Part shown: positions 1-13,230 of the stretch, in pieces | Position numbering within the stretch: the first letter of the stretch is position 1 | Layout of the letters: each line of letters starts with the position of its first letter | Assembly (NCBI GenBank): GCA_964030785.1 | Contig: OZ034970.1 | Coordinates: 33,644,443 to 33,708,442 of the forward strand | DNA length: 64,000 bases | Source: Siderastrea siderea | Lineage: Eukaryota > Cnidaria > Anthozoa > Scleractinia > Rhizangiidae | Reading direction: 5' to 3' | The notes under the pieces: generated by a model | What the model saw: the letters and a program-made list of their open reading frames with translations, nothing else | Told to the model about the DNA's origin: nothing | Databases searched by the model: none | Position numbers and translations under genes: made by a program

Positions 1-3000
1 AACTGCTGCGTGCCTGGCAATGTTTACGCGCTTGTCCCCAAACGCCTGCCTGTTGTTTTGCAAGCTATTATCATCAGCACTCTTCAAAAGCTCGTTTACA
101 ACTAAGGCAAGTGTCCTAGACAAAACGTTCTGTTGCCACTAATCTTCGAAATATCTGATTTACCTATGCAAATTAAATACGTGATGTGGCGCGCACTGAG
201 GTGAACTGGAGTGTAAATTTAGCAACTGAAATTGGACACTGCTATATGCTCCCTCTATGCGAAGAGAAATATTCATGGCTTGCTCTGAATCAAGAATTTA
301 ATTAAATTGCGCTTTTGTAATATTACTTTCGAGGCCTGAATGCGCAATTTACGTGTTCGTTCGATGGTTTACCGGCAAAAGTGAACGAAGCAACACAATA
401 CACTCAACAACACGACAGACATCGCGACCAGATGGCTCGAACATAAGCATTAAAAAACGGAGTTGTGACAAATTTGTATCCATAATTTTTATCATTATCA
501 AATTAATACCAAGCGAGATAAATTTTTCGAGTTTTAAAACTCTCACAAAACGTGGCACGTTGCGCAATTGGAAAACATACTGCCACAGCTTAGCTTGTTT
601 GGCATCCACCTCGGGTTTCATTTTTACGATAAACAGAGCAAAAGTGTAATGTAATCAGTTTTTGCTTTGGTTTTGACCGATGTGTTTTCGTATGCGATGG
701 TGAGAGCACGTCTGTACAGAATCACTGATCACTGTAACTAAAAAATTGTTTGTCACTCTGGATGTCGAACATTTCAGCATTCAGTCAAGAAAATGACACT
801 TTGGCGAAAACTTCCATCCAAAAAGCTGACATCTGCTAATTAGATGCTCATAGTTATCTCCTAGCGCACGACGTAATCATTAGCCACATGAAAATAATTT
901 TAAAACCATTACACTCCCAGTACTTTACATGGAAACAGATGAAAAATACTCCGGTCAAGAAACTAAGTTTGCCGACAAGCAAGGAACGTAAATTATTTAA
1001 CTTGGGTGGCTTGAGATTAAACAGAGCATTTTTGAAACAACAGAATCAAAACCGCAAATCGCATTCCTTTCTCGAAAAAGTTTCCGCCAAAATAACTTAT
1101 CTGTACTACATTGCGGGCCATTGTTATTCAAGCTGATATTTTTTCAAAGATCAAAATCTAAGAGGCTTGTTTTCTGTTGTTTTTTGTTGGACATGTTGTT
1201 TTGTTTAAACGCATAAATGAAAGACAGCGAATGAGAAAGTTCGACAGGGTGATAACTGCTCAACTAGTAAACCACGAAAAGGTGATGTCTGTGACAAGCG
1301 AGGCTTGAAAACTGCGCAAGTTTTGACACGTTATAATCACACAGTCTGATATGATCTGTTTGAGTTGTCTGGTCACGCATGGCCAAAGGACATCCATCTT
1401 GGCCGCCACAAATTTTCTGTGGATTTCATTTCTTTCAATTCATTCTTTTTGGTATATAAAATGTCTAATTGTCCTTCAAATATAGTTTAATGCTGCGCTT
1501 TGAGGAAACAATGGTTCGAACTTGAAATTTCTGACAGAGGTTGAACAAATTAGAAATAAAAGCGGTTTCCAAACCCAATAACTGTGTTCTTTCGACCCCT
1601 TCGTTTGGGCCCAAAGCCAAGGTCTATTATAAAAAGCAGACAAGTCTAATGTAAGTTAATATACATTGGTAAATGTTTCCTTTAGAGCTGATAGAAAATC
1701 GCTCACCACTAAACGTCTGAAAACGATTGGTGACAACACGACATCCACACTCGACTGCTCCTGAAAAGACTGTTTGAAGTTCGTACATCATGCATGAAAT
1801 TACGATGACTCTCCAATATTCACAATAAAATCTGTCATTACAAGCAATGGCCCAAGTGTCACTATTGTCAGGTTGCTGTTTATTTCTTTCGCTTACGCTT
1901 TTCTTTGCCGCCGTGTGGGGGAAAACACTGTTGTTTGTGTTATCGGATTAAAAAACCTTTGCCCCTTTAATAGACGTTTTTAGATTTCGGTATCGGTGAA
2001 GACCGTAAACGACATAACAGCCTTGATTTGTCTCAAAATATTAGAAACAATACTTCAATTTCACAACAAAGGCATGACAACTATGTCGTGTCCATTAAAC
2101 GCTTTACAACACTCTCGGCGGTTAGCGAACGGTTCAAGTATTTCAAGATGAGCTACATGGCATCGATCAGACACATTTCAAAGTCTGGACGTGCGAATGT
2201 AGCTTTCTTTGGAGTGCAGATACTTCGAATTATAGCCTGCGCGTGGATTTAGAAGACTCTGGAGCTCAGTTATGAAACGACAGTAGGTCAGTCACTAGTG
2301 ATGCATTTTTTCTTGCAAGATGACGTGGAGAATATCTTGATAAATTGGGTGGAATATGTTTTGCTGGAGCATCAACATGCCTGTCTGGATGAATGCATTT
2401 CTCTATTCACTAGACAAAAAAAATCCGTGGTGTTCGGAAGATGTAAACAGATGACTAAAAACTGGAAGAACAACAACTGACAGGCAATACCAAAAGCTTT
2501 TCTTCAATGCTGGTGTGGTTGATAATCAAATTATTATGGCAGCATTGATTTGTTTGATTTCAATATGGCTGTACAGGAATAAAATCATTTCGAGGACAAG
2601 GCGCAGCGAGTATTTATTAACTGCAACTTGGACCTGGCAATATATTTTACACTTCGCTAGCTACAGTGCATCATTAAATGTATTGCCTTTGTTCAAACGG
2701 CGAAGAAGTGTGTTTTTGCATTTAATACGTCTGCTTTGTCCGCTTGCTTGGCTTGTTTGTACACCAACATCAAACATGTTCTAAGGTTGCAAATCATTTT
2801 ACAGTGTTAATTCACAAACGGTCTTAGTCGCACTTCAGGCGAATTCGTCTTAAACGTTTTCTTGTTGATTGTTTGAAAGGTTGGTTTTTACACCGCGTTG
2901 TGTTCATGTGAATTCTTATGACCTAAATGGAAGCCGCAGTAATTTATCCACATATTTTCCACGTTGGGGTGACGACTTTGACACTGCCTAGCATATTAGC

Positions 3001-6000
3001 GGTGATAAAATATGAGGGCTGTAAAACTCTCGTTACGACAAAATGCACCAATAAAACTCTCCTCACCTTCACTCCATCACTTGTTCGCTTTTCAAATAAT
3101 CAGTTGAGGCTTTCGTTACGTTTATGTGCCTGCGTTTTGATCTTTAACGTCTGCAGTTCGTTTCAAATCGACCTTTAGATACTTCAAACGGCTACCGTAG
3201 TGAGCGACATATGATTTCAATATTCCAACGACAGTGGTTCGGTTTAGAATTACACAATCAGGTCTTTCCGTGCTATAGTTCAACCGCGAAAGAGATTTTT
3301 TCAAACGCCTAAAAATAAACCACTTGTATCTTTAAAAAATGCAACTCAAACCCGTCGAAAATCGTAAGCCCTCTGGATTAGAAGAGGCTTTTGAACTGCA
3401 ACTCATGCGTTAATCAGGCGAGGTTAGGCCACTCTGCACATGGATTGTAAGGGATGTGTTGCTTTCATAATATTTGCGCCATCGTTTCGCTGTATGTGAA
3501 CCGAACGAAGCCTGCTTCTAAATCAAGCTCCTTTTTGTCACTCTTAATTCCATTTCGCTTGACTTTAAGAGCCACCTTGGATTCTTGTACAATACTCGAG
3601 ACTGTACAATACTGGGCTAAGGGCCCAGTACGGTAAGGAGCAGGCCGTGAAGCCCACGCCGCGATCCGAGAGCTTGAAAAGTATCTCCCATAAGTAGGCC
3701 CATCCGCTTGTGGACATGATTCAGTCAACAGGGATTTACCTCAAAATGGAAAATCCTGGCGGGAAATGAAAATTTCCGCACCTATTTCAGAAGAGTGTTT
3801 CAAAAAGGTTTAGATGCATGTTTGTCGTGGTGATGAAAAGACGACTTATGCTCGTGCAGTCTTTACTTGACATCTGCCCTCCATATTGGATTTTGGAACG
3901 AAGACATGTTCAACTTGATCTTTACACACAAATCCTATTTGCTCGGGAATACCCGAAGAAAGACAACCAAACAAAGATTGGCTCTCCAAAGGGGAATTTG
4001 CAAAATCATGCAAAGCTTTACAGATAAACTGCGGTTGAAATGTTTAAAGTCTTTTATAGAGTGGTTGTTTTCGATGTGTAACTCTAGTTTTTAAAACAAG
4101 GCTTCATTCAAATTTTGCTAGTATTAAACAAACTGTGCAAATAAATTGATGTACCGATGAAGTTTTTATATTTGTGATATATTCTCTTGAAATCACTTCA
4201 TCATTCATCGTGTTATCCCTTTCTCTGGCTCGTCATTCTCCATTTCAATCAGCTGGTCTTGAAATTTTGACAACTACACTCGGCGCTAAACCGCTCAGTG
4301 CTGCTAATAGCTTTGCTCTGTCTCTTCTAATTATCCCAGTGAGAACAGGCGGAAAACCTAAGGTTAACTTGAGTTTATTTTGAAAAGCTTTGGACTTGTC
4401 AATCTACTGTCCGGGAACGTTTAGCACCAGACGATAATTACCATCCGCAGGTCGGGGTGCATCCAACACCATCAAAACACATAAGCCGTCCGCGAACCGG
4501 ATGACACTCTTTACAAAAACATGCTTTAATGGAACAAACTTTTAATACCATTAATGGGTTTGCTTTTCGATCAGCAATACAAAGCTGCTAAACAGCTTAT
4601 GGAAGCGTCTATGAGAAGTGGATCTAACAAATTGCAACCGTGACGAGTGCCAGTACGCAGTCCCTCTTCGTTTGGAACTTAATACTGAGCCATTGACCGA
4701 ATACACTCAGAATTTATGCCAAAATGTATTGCTGGGCCTTAGTTTTGTGCTTTTTTATTGTTTCGATTACTGATGTTTTATCGTGGCCGGTGCCAGATTG
4801 TATTAAGCCATTTATTTAAAAACAAAGTGGACGGCGCAAATGTCCGTGTAAATTTGGGACAACCAAACAAAAATCTTCCCGCCCAGAAATTGAAGAACAC
4901 ATGGATTCAGGGATGCCTAATCCTTTGACTCAGTATATTTGCAAAATCAAGATATTTTTAGCTTCCAACTTTACCGTTACCTGCAGAAAATTGCAGCGTT
5001 TCTTTTTATAAATTAATTTTCTTCCTATTCTGTTAAACCTGATAAAATAAGTTGTAGATGCTACTTCGAGAACCCCCTTTGAATAATTACTTTTGTCGGC
5101 TGTTTAATCTATGTGGGTAGATGTCTGTCAACAAAACACGGTTCTGAAAATGCTATCAGGGATGAAAAACGCAACATAAAATTAGTTTTAAATGCAGGTC
5201 TTTCTAATCTCCAAATTGAAAGGTTTTCTGGAACGCGTTCTGTTATGTCTTAGAGATGAAACCTGGACGACTAAAAAATTCTCTCGTCTTCCCAGCTTCT
5301 GCACACGAACGAGCAGGTGGCCACACTGAAATTTGTGCTTTTTCTTTTCTTTACAACAAGACACAATCCCTTCCTTCCTGTAGTAATCGTTCTTCAAAGT
5401 GTTTTTAGTCCACATTCTAAAGCCAATATCACCATAAATTGCACATTGGAAGACGAAAAACTTCATTATAAATCTTACTGAGGGGAACAAAAAAGTGGTC
5501 GCTGGCATCGCCTTTGACCAGCTCATTGCTGTTTGCCCAAGTGCATTCCCTCCAGCTCGTTTTCTGGCCGTTTTAAGATGTCGTGTGCTATAGAAAATAG
5601 CTTGAAATAAGTAAATAAAAAACACGCGGTCCTTTTCAAGCGTCTAAGTTCACTTTACAAGTGTAGTTTTATTCTTTTATTCGACTGTCGATGCCGCCAT
5701 GACTATTAATATGCCGTGTGTCGGTTGTGTTGACTTAAATTTGAAAAGGCCTTGAGTTATAAGCTGTGACATTTCTTCAGAGTACCGATCAATTGGCACA
5801 TTTACCGCACAATCAGCAGGCCGAATAGCGAGCCGAGCGAGGATTTATATAAATGAACGACCATCGCGAAAAGCATTCGATCGGATTTTTTTGTGCCGGA
5901 GAGAAGCAAAGGGAAACATAAAAGACATCGAAGAATAAATGACGCCGATGGTGTTTACAGACGGAAAAAAAAGAAAAACACTTACTAAAAAGATCACGCT

Positions 6001-9000
6001 TATAGAAAATGGTATGAACGTACTTCGTTTCCTAAAGTAAATGCTACTGGCTCTTCGGAAATCTCACGAATTTGCGACGGAGTAGCTTTCGTTGCCTTAA
6101 TTTCATTGTAGTTGGTTCGGTGGCAAGATGCCTTCTGATGAAGTTGAAGACTTCAAAGCACCAATGTGGACTAATTATTTTGAAGTACGGATCTACTTTA
6201 TTCCTTCACAGTAGGCGCGAAATGGGTTGGCGCCGAATATTTCCTTTACTTTAAGTGTTTAAGGATAAGCATCCAAACGTTGTATATTTCGAGAGGTTGG
6301 TTATTTGATAGCGATGGAAAGCGAACGAGCTGTCCAAAGTGTCCACATCTGTCTGTCAGAACACGGGCTCGAGGAAAGCGGATGAAAGGCGACCGAAAAC
6401 AAACTCAAACATACCAAAAGCACCAAGCAAATGTGGAAAATATAACATCGCTTTTACAATGATTGCAATTTATTGTATTCAGTACTCCTGCACCTACAAT
6501 AAGCTTGGAACCTGGCATCCATCTCACTGGCATCCATACAGTTCACACGAACTTACTCGCGTCTTTTAAAGTATAGTTGAGATATTTCTCCGCAATCAAG
6601 ATGGGTACAGTTGGGTCAAGGTTTTTTTTTTGTGGAGCGATGGCTACCGAAGGACGTAGCTGTACGCCTTAAAATCACAAGAGCAACACCGAAGTGACGA
6701 AGGAGCAACCATAAAATCAGGTAAATAAGAATACCTTCTGGACCATAATGGGTTGTTTGGTCTAGGCACTGTCAGTAACTCTAGCTAACACTCGTTCTCA
6801 TGTATGAATTTTAGCTGTACCTTCATTACAGTGCCTCGAGCGGCGTTCGCTGACATGATGAGCGTGGCTCTAGTGCTAGTCAATCTAACATTAATCATTT
6901 TTGAATGCTTTGTCAGTTCAGTGTTTATTAGTTTTCGCTTTGTGTGCTGTAAACCTGTATGGTCTTAAGTCAATTTTTGTTTTACTTTGTTGGTTTGCTT
7001 GAGGTAATCCGGCGGATATAGCGGCTCAAACTTGCTAATTTTTCCACCATTTGCCTTCTTTACACAAGGCGAAGCTGTGCCATGCATCATGGAAATATTT
7101 CTCGTCCAATTCCTTACCTTAGACAACATCAAGTGATACTTCGAGAATTGTACTTCAAAACTGTATGCTCAAGTGTGTAATGGACCCGCCGAGTGAAAAA
7201 CGGTAAACCAGTATTATCAGACACCGAAATATTAAAATGTTTTCCATCTTAATCTTACGAGTTTACTCGGTTTTTCATACTGATATAATACGAAAGAGAC
7301 AACGACAACTATAGTACGGAACGTTTTGCGAAGGTAATTGCCTTTCACGTTGTGAAAACGTTTCATTTTATCCAAATATCGTGTAAACAATTTTTGCTTG
7401 ACCGAGGTGGATGCCATCTTAGCGAGATCTAAAACTCACCCCCTTGTCGTCGAACTGAACTGGAGACGCTGTTAGACTTTGCAATGCTTGAAGATCAGGA
7501 AAGGGATGTACCGACATTTTGCTATCTCCTTGTGTATTCCAATTTCCCAAGGTTTTTCTCGTGAGCTGTAATATTTGAAGTCTTTCGGGCGAGTGCCGCT
7601 CCGCAGCAACGCTCCGAGGTAAATTGTCGTGACTCAAGAGGCGATTGGGTGACTCGAATGAAGGCCCTGCTGGGTCCTGTCGAATCCCCGTTCAGAGCCC
7701 AATTGAACTTTTGTAAAGGAGCTGAATCTCGAGAGACATTTATAGCTCATTGCGGCTTTCCATTTTTACCCTGAATATGAGCTGATGAAGCATGTTCCTG
7801 TCGATGTGTTTTGGTTTCGAAGCTGTTTAAGGAGCAATTTTCACCCAACTGTAATATCAAAACAGAGACAATGTGCTTTCGTAGATTTTTTTAAGTTTCC
7901 TGTTTCTTCCACTCTTTCAAGCTATGTCATGTTTCGTTAAAAACGGGTCAACAACCGAGATCAAATGCCTCAGTTGTTGCCAAGTTTCTTTTCGTAAACA
8001 CTTTCTGGTGAAAGCTCTTCATACGAACTTAAAAACCGCAAATGGTACTAAGAGTCCATGAACAAATCATGAGCAAAGAATTCGAGTGCTTCCTGCTAAT
8101 GACCTTAAAGTCTTATTTTTGTTGGGGCTTTGAATAATGTTTCTGAATTCCTAAAATTATTTTACAAGAACTGTTGGGAAATATCATGCGTGAGACGTCT
8201 AGTCATGCAATTTTAGGTTAATAAATCGAGCCTTCCCACGCCGAGCTATCATGAAATTGTAACTTTGTTGTACTGCAAGTGAAAGTTTCATAAAGGAACT
8301 TCATTGTGGGGAATTGGAATAGGTTAGACTGGAACGTAAATGAATTCCTGAAGAGATAGGCAATTCTGTTCTTAAATAAGTGTTCCTGCCCAAAATGCCC
8401 AAGAAAGAAAGGAAGGAAACTCAAAGTGAGTAATACAGATAAATTGGCATTTTATTGTCTCGTCACCGCCGCCCAGTTTTGAATCTCTAATAAAGGAACA
8501 CCGAACACTCATGATGAGTTTTCCCCTTTTTTATTTCGTAGCAAAACGGAGTTTACAACTTCATGAAGAGAAAACAAAACTTACGTAAAAGAAAACCGAA
8601 ACACATCGGTACCTTGGCGTTTGGAAAAATTACTCGGGTTGCTTGTCATAATTTTGGAACTTGAACTGCTTCGCGTGTGAATCATAACACCCTTCCACCT
8701 CCTAGAATTAAAGGATGAGTCATGTGATGATTCTCTCGAGTTTTGGGTGAAACCCTAACGTATAAACATTCGAATAAAAGTTAGTGAGCATTGTTACTTC
8801 CAGCAGTGCTTTTTGTTTCAATTTTCTCAAAGAGAAAGTGTAAAAAATTGTAGAAAATCAGCTCTGGACTTTGCCACCTCTCACAAGGTACACCGCGTTA
8901 ATCCACGTCAACAGAAAGAGAGCATTTCGAGGTATCCTGTGGTGCAAGGCTTAACTTTATAAACTCGTTAAACAGCTATGCTAGTACCAGTTGCTTCAAG

Positions 9001-10640
9001 TAATGTAGAGTACATTTAACCAGTACAACTATTATCATTTTATTATCCTTTACTGGTTGTGTGTGTGTTGGTTAATTATGAAGTACTTTACTTCGTTTGC
9101 TTTGGGTTTAACTGAAATCCGATTTCAAAATGACTGATAGTTTGGCATCGTTTTCTGAGAATTTATCTGCGTCACAGCTCGTAAGTCATATCAAGCCATT
9201 ATACCTTTCAAAATATTAACAAAGTGTCTTTTACGAGCGAGTCTGATTCAACTACTTTCCTTCTCAAAACCTGAATTAGACCATCGGAGGTTGGACACCT
9301 CATATTCGCCAGTCCTGAAATTCAAGTGCACATGTAAAAGCGGGACTCGAGTTTGACGCCAATGACGCGACAAAAACACTTTTAGAGCTTACGCACGAGT
9401 GTATTGCGCTGCTGTAAAAAGTCTAGATCGTGTTTCTAGTTGAAACCACAAAAAACAAAACGAAGATGTGTATTTAGCTGGTCACCACGTGTATATGAAC
9501 AACACCTCTGATTGATATCTCTTTTCACGGGCCGAATTTCATCCACGCGCTGCTGTTTCACATAGAACTTTTTGGCGCCAGAATGGTTCCTGTTTTCAGA
9601 AGTGTCCATTTCTTTTCCTCGGTGCTTAACTACAGAGAGAGTTTTTTCAGACTGTTCAGTTCTCAAGTAACAACCAATACAAACGTTATTTATTCTAGGA
9701 AGAATACCTCCCTTTGTTTCCTTACACTTTGCATTAAACATAGAATCACGAAAAATTTAAGAAGTCATTGCCTGTAGTCTCAGTTTACAAAGTAGCTTAC
9801 TATCTTTTTCTTTTACTGTACGTGCCTTAGTTGGTTTCAACTTGGATTTTATGTAAAAAAATCCTACGTAGAGTCAACATTCAAACGCCTAAAGCTATTG
9901 AGCTGTACATTGCTGAAGTACTGTTCGTTCGGTGTTGGTCACGTCTTCCCAATTGAGATTTAAGAAAAAAATTTTTCAACCAGTCTTTGCTTTGGCACTT
10001 CGACCTTAGGAAGGAACGTATTGTGTGGCAAATATCGAGAACAAGACTGTAGAAGATATCACATCCCTCGTCTCCACCAATACCAGTGAGTTGGGCATTC
10101 ATTCATCCACACAATCTGCTTTCCTTTGACTAAAACGACTCACGGAAATTTCAACTCATATTCACATTTAAAAAATTTTAGAGAAGTACGCAAAGATTTT
10201 GATGACTTACAAGGCTGAGAAAAATTGTGGTCAAAGACTCCGCTTTTTGCCATAGAGTAGAACGTAAATACACTTGTCAGAGTACTACGTGTAGTGTCAT
10301 TTTGTGAAGGCGGGACTCTGAGTTGAGTTTATTTTTTCTACATAAGATAACATTTCACAAAAAAATAAAGAAACCACTTCTTCTCTTATCAGGAGATAAC
10401 TAAAGGCTTTTCGTTTAAAGAAACAAAATAAAATGCCAATTATGGTTTGTGGATGGCGTTCGCTCCAACTTCGCTAGACATTCTCTTGTGATGAAATTGC
10501 TTGATTTGCCTACTAGGACCAAGCGAGTTATTTAGGGTTCTTAGAAGAATAAATTTGCAACAATAGCCAGAATACTCGAGCAAATAGATCCAAGTCAGTA
10601 AACGAGAAGGAAAACTGTTCGTAGCTCTGTTTGTGAATCT
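1..10640. other. gene-poor region with no supported gene
   Basis: I see no convincing gene, RNA gene or transposon here. Open frames are short, overlap on both strands and match no family I recognise. The longest is a 145-codon minus-strand frame at 5188-5625, rich in Lys, Phe and Arg and without a recognisable domain. The only splice-like feature that stands out is at 7440 (listed separately). Sequence is AT-rich with short homopolymers and no clear tandem arrays. Confidence 0.5.
7441..7680 (-). CDS. candidate exon of an unknown gene
   Basis: A minus-strand open frame of about 80 codons ends exactly at a consensus splice donor (GGG|GTGAGT on the minus strand, around 7440). The frame reads as polar, Pro/Ser/Leu-rich sequence containing 'ERLQILQLTRKTLGNWN' and no domain I recognise. 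It has no ATG at its start, so it would be an internal exon. A weak acceptor (CGACAG|GACC) lies near its upstream end. No partner exon was identified, so this may be chance. Confidence 0.2.
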
Positions 10641-10649
10641 GATACTTAA

Positions 10650-11000
10650 AATCTAAGGCTTGTTGAACCATTCCCACTCAAAAACAGTCTTGAAGTTTGT
10701 CTATTTAGAAGGATGGGAAATGGAATCACACTAGTCTTCATAGTCCTCACTCTTCTTCTTAATGTTTAGAGGATTAGAAAAGGCTTCCACAGTGGAGGAA
10801 TCGTGGTGTTTGATTTCGCCATTTTTCCACTCGACTCATACTAAAACACTGTACAAAGTTTCCGGACTATTTTGAAGGATGAAAAAAATGAAATCACAGT
10901 GTTCTCTACTACCACCTTCATTCGCTTGCCAGTTCGTTTTGCTTAGAGAACTTGACAAGCTCCAAAACATACGAATATTGGTGCTCAGTTTCGCTATTTT
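10650..11000. repeat. degenerate direct duplication, about 165 bp apart
   Basis: The stretch around 10693 ('AAGTTTGTCTATTTAGAAGG' and on) recurs in degenerate form at about 10855. A second landmark, 'TTTCGCCATTTTT', recurs as 'TTTCGCTATTTTT' about 170 bp later. This looks like an old tandem duplication, and no protein frame is preserved. Confidence 0.4.
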
Positions 11001-11589
11001 TAACCGGTTAATTTTAGCAATATAAAGCTAAGAAAGAGTTGTTCAAGACAAGGACTATGTGAACTTCGGTTACACTCCAAATGTTTTTTTTTTCTTTTTA
11101 CATCTGTTGGCTGAGCGAGTAGACATGGCAGAGATGAGGTTTATTGAGTTTCCTTTGTTGGCATCAAAGAAATTTAAAAACTTTATGGGTGAGTCGGTAA
11201 AGAAATATCCGTCTACGGACTTGTTCAAAGAGGAGTGCAAACTCTCCGCCTACAAATCTGGAGCGCTCTTCCGCTTTTCAAAGATATGAGCTATTTTTAT
11301 TTCTGCGGCTAACTTGATTTTCTTGTTAGGAGGAGCAGTTTCCATTTTCTTGTCGCGCTGTCGCATAAACGAGATATGATCAAGAAATCCGTTTCCACAC
11401 ATCAAAACACCTTTGAATATTAGCTATTTTGACTAGCCATGTTCAATATCTCCGATAAAACAGTCTCGCCTCGAAGTATCTATGATTAATTTAGCTTTAA
11501 ACCATTATGCTCTTGAAGATGCCACAGTACAAATTAACAAATCTTCCCAGCTTTCCGTTCAGAAAAGATCGAAAAATAAGGAAAGTGCT

Positions 11590-12240
11590 GCCCCAAAGTT
11601 CTTATTTGAATAATTCATCCACTGACTCAAAAGTTAGAATCACCTTGTTACAACAAATAAACTGAGTATTACATGAAAGTATTTCTTACTATATTTCATT
11701 TAAATAATCACACTTGAGTATTTTACTCTCAAACTCAAAAGTTAGAACCATCTTTCACAGTATAATAAAGAGCACCACATGAAAGTAATGCTCAATAGCC
11801 TTCGTTTGAATGGTCCGTTCGATTTGGGATGACATCCTCAAACAAGCCCCTTGTACAGCATAATAAAGAACACCACAGGAAAATACTGAACAATAACTTT
11901 CATAGTTGGAATAGTCGCACTTATAGATTCATCGACTTCGAATCTGGCCACAGACTCACCGTATTTTACACACGGTCACACGTCAGGATTTCATCTACAG
12001 ACTCAAAAGTTGATCGTCTTATTACACAGCATAATAAACGGCACATCAGGAACGTACTGCCCAATAGCCATTTGAATGATCACACTGAAACATTTCACCC
12101 ACCGACTCAAACCTTGCAATCACGTTGTAAACCGGATTAATTGAGCATCACAGTAAAGTACGGCTCGCTGTGTTTTATTTGAATGGTCACTGACACTCAA
12201 CCATTTTGCCCAAACTAAGAGTCACATTGCGTGGCGAAAG
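11590..12240 (-). repeat. satellite family (about 106 bp), degenerate array, minus orientation
   Basis: Several diverged copies carry the family landmarks in reverse orientation: 'GACTCAAAAGTTAGAA', 'CAGCATAATAAA', 'CACCACAGGAAA' and 'GAATGGTCAC'. They are the same unit as the well-preserved array at 26.8-27.5 kb. Short open frames over this block come from the repeat and are not genes. Confidence 0.75.
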
Positions 12241-13230
12241 GTGTGACACAAGAATAGAAATTGTGCTATTCTTAGAGATTGGTTTGCTATTTAAAAGGAC
12301 GGGTTCATCTTCATTATTTGCAATGAAGATTAGAACGTAAGTTAAAGATACGTTTAAGTTAGTTTTTCATAGAGGGTTTCGCCAAAGCGTAGAATTTAGA
12401 AATACCATAAGATTCGTTTGTTTTCCTAGAAACAACGTAAGATTGGTTTCTTTTAGGAGGACAGGTTCGTCTTAATTTTTTCAAATAGAGATTGGAACAA
12501 ATGCAAAAATAAAACAGTTTTGCGTAGAGGTGTTCACCAGAAGGAACGTTCAGTGCTATAAGAGTTCACTTGAAGGGATCAGTATGTCACTGAAGTACTA
12601 TGTCAACATGGCGTTAGAAATTTCTCTTCTTTGCTTAGGAAGAAGAGTATCTTCTTTTTAAGACGACTTCTGAGCCGACACGGTTATCCATAATCCACGT
12701 TGATTTTCGTTCTAAAATTTAATCATTCTAGATAGGTACTGACAAAATGTTTACGAAGTCTAGAAAACCAAGCTCTATGTCAGCATGGAGTTGAGGATTT
12801 TTCTTGGCTCAGCAACAGTGCTGTTTGCTCCTCAGCAAACTTCTTGGCGAATACGTTCATACCTAGCCCAAGAAAAAGTTACCTTGACTTTCATTCCAAA
12901 ATGTAAAGGTTCTTGATGGATGAAAATTTTTTACTGATGTCGACAACAAATTTATACCAAATGACAGCAAAGGCGTATTAGTTTACAGACTGTAAAATTC
13001 ACGGTTTTCAGAACGAAGATAACATTTTGTTTTATCTTTCAGGCTGCCGCTTTCGCAATCACTGTATGAAGACGTGAACCCTACTTCACACTTTGGTGGG
13101 TGAAGAAGCAATCCGTTGCCTAGGAGAAAGAGTCTAAAAACAGAGGACTGAACTTGACTGACTATCTCATCGGAACCCAGCTCTGTCAGCCCGTGGTTAA
13201 GGTCTTGGCAGATTAAGTAATAAAGTTTGG
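12240..13230. repeat. two old tandem duplications, periods about 160 and 176 bp
   Basis: The block at about 12280 (AGATTGGTTTGCTATTT, then a GGACGGGTTCATCTTC-like stretch) recurs at about 12441. Separately, 'GTCAACATGGCGTTAGAAAT' at about 12603 recurs as 'GTCAGCATGGAGTTGAGGAT' at about 12779, followed by further matching sequence, and a weak third trace starts near 13190. The copies are well diverged. I see no coding potential. Confidence 0.5.

Noticed and set aside
349..649. Opposed open frames of 90 and 98 codons
   Set aside because: They overlap on opposite strands, have no domain, no splice context and low-complexity composition; chance frames.
5188..5625. 145-codon minus-strand frame
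   Set aside because: No homologous family recognised and composition follows the AT-rich background; not listed as a gene.
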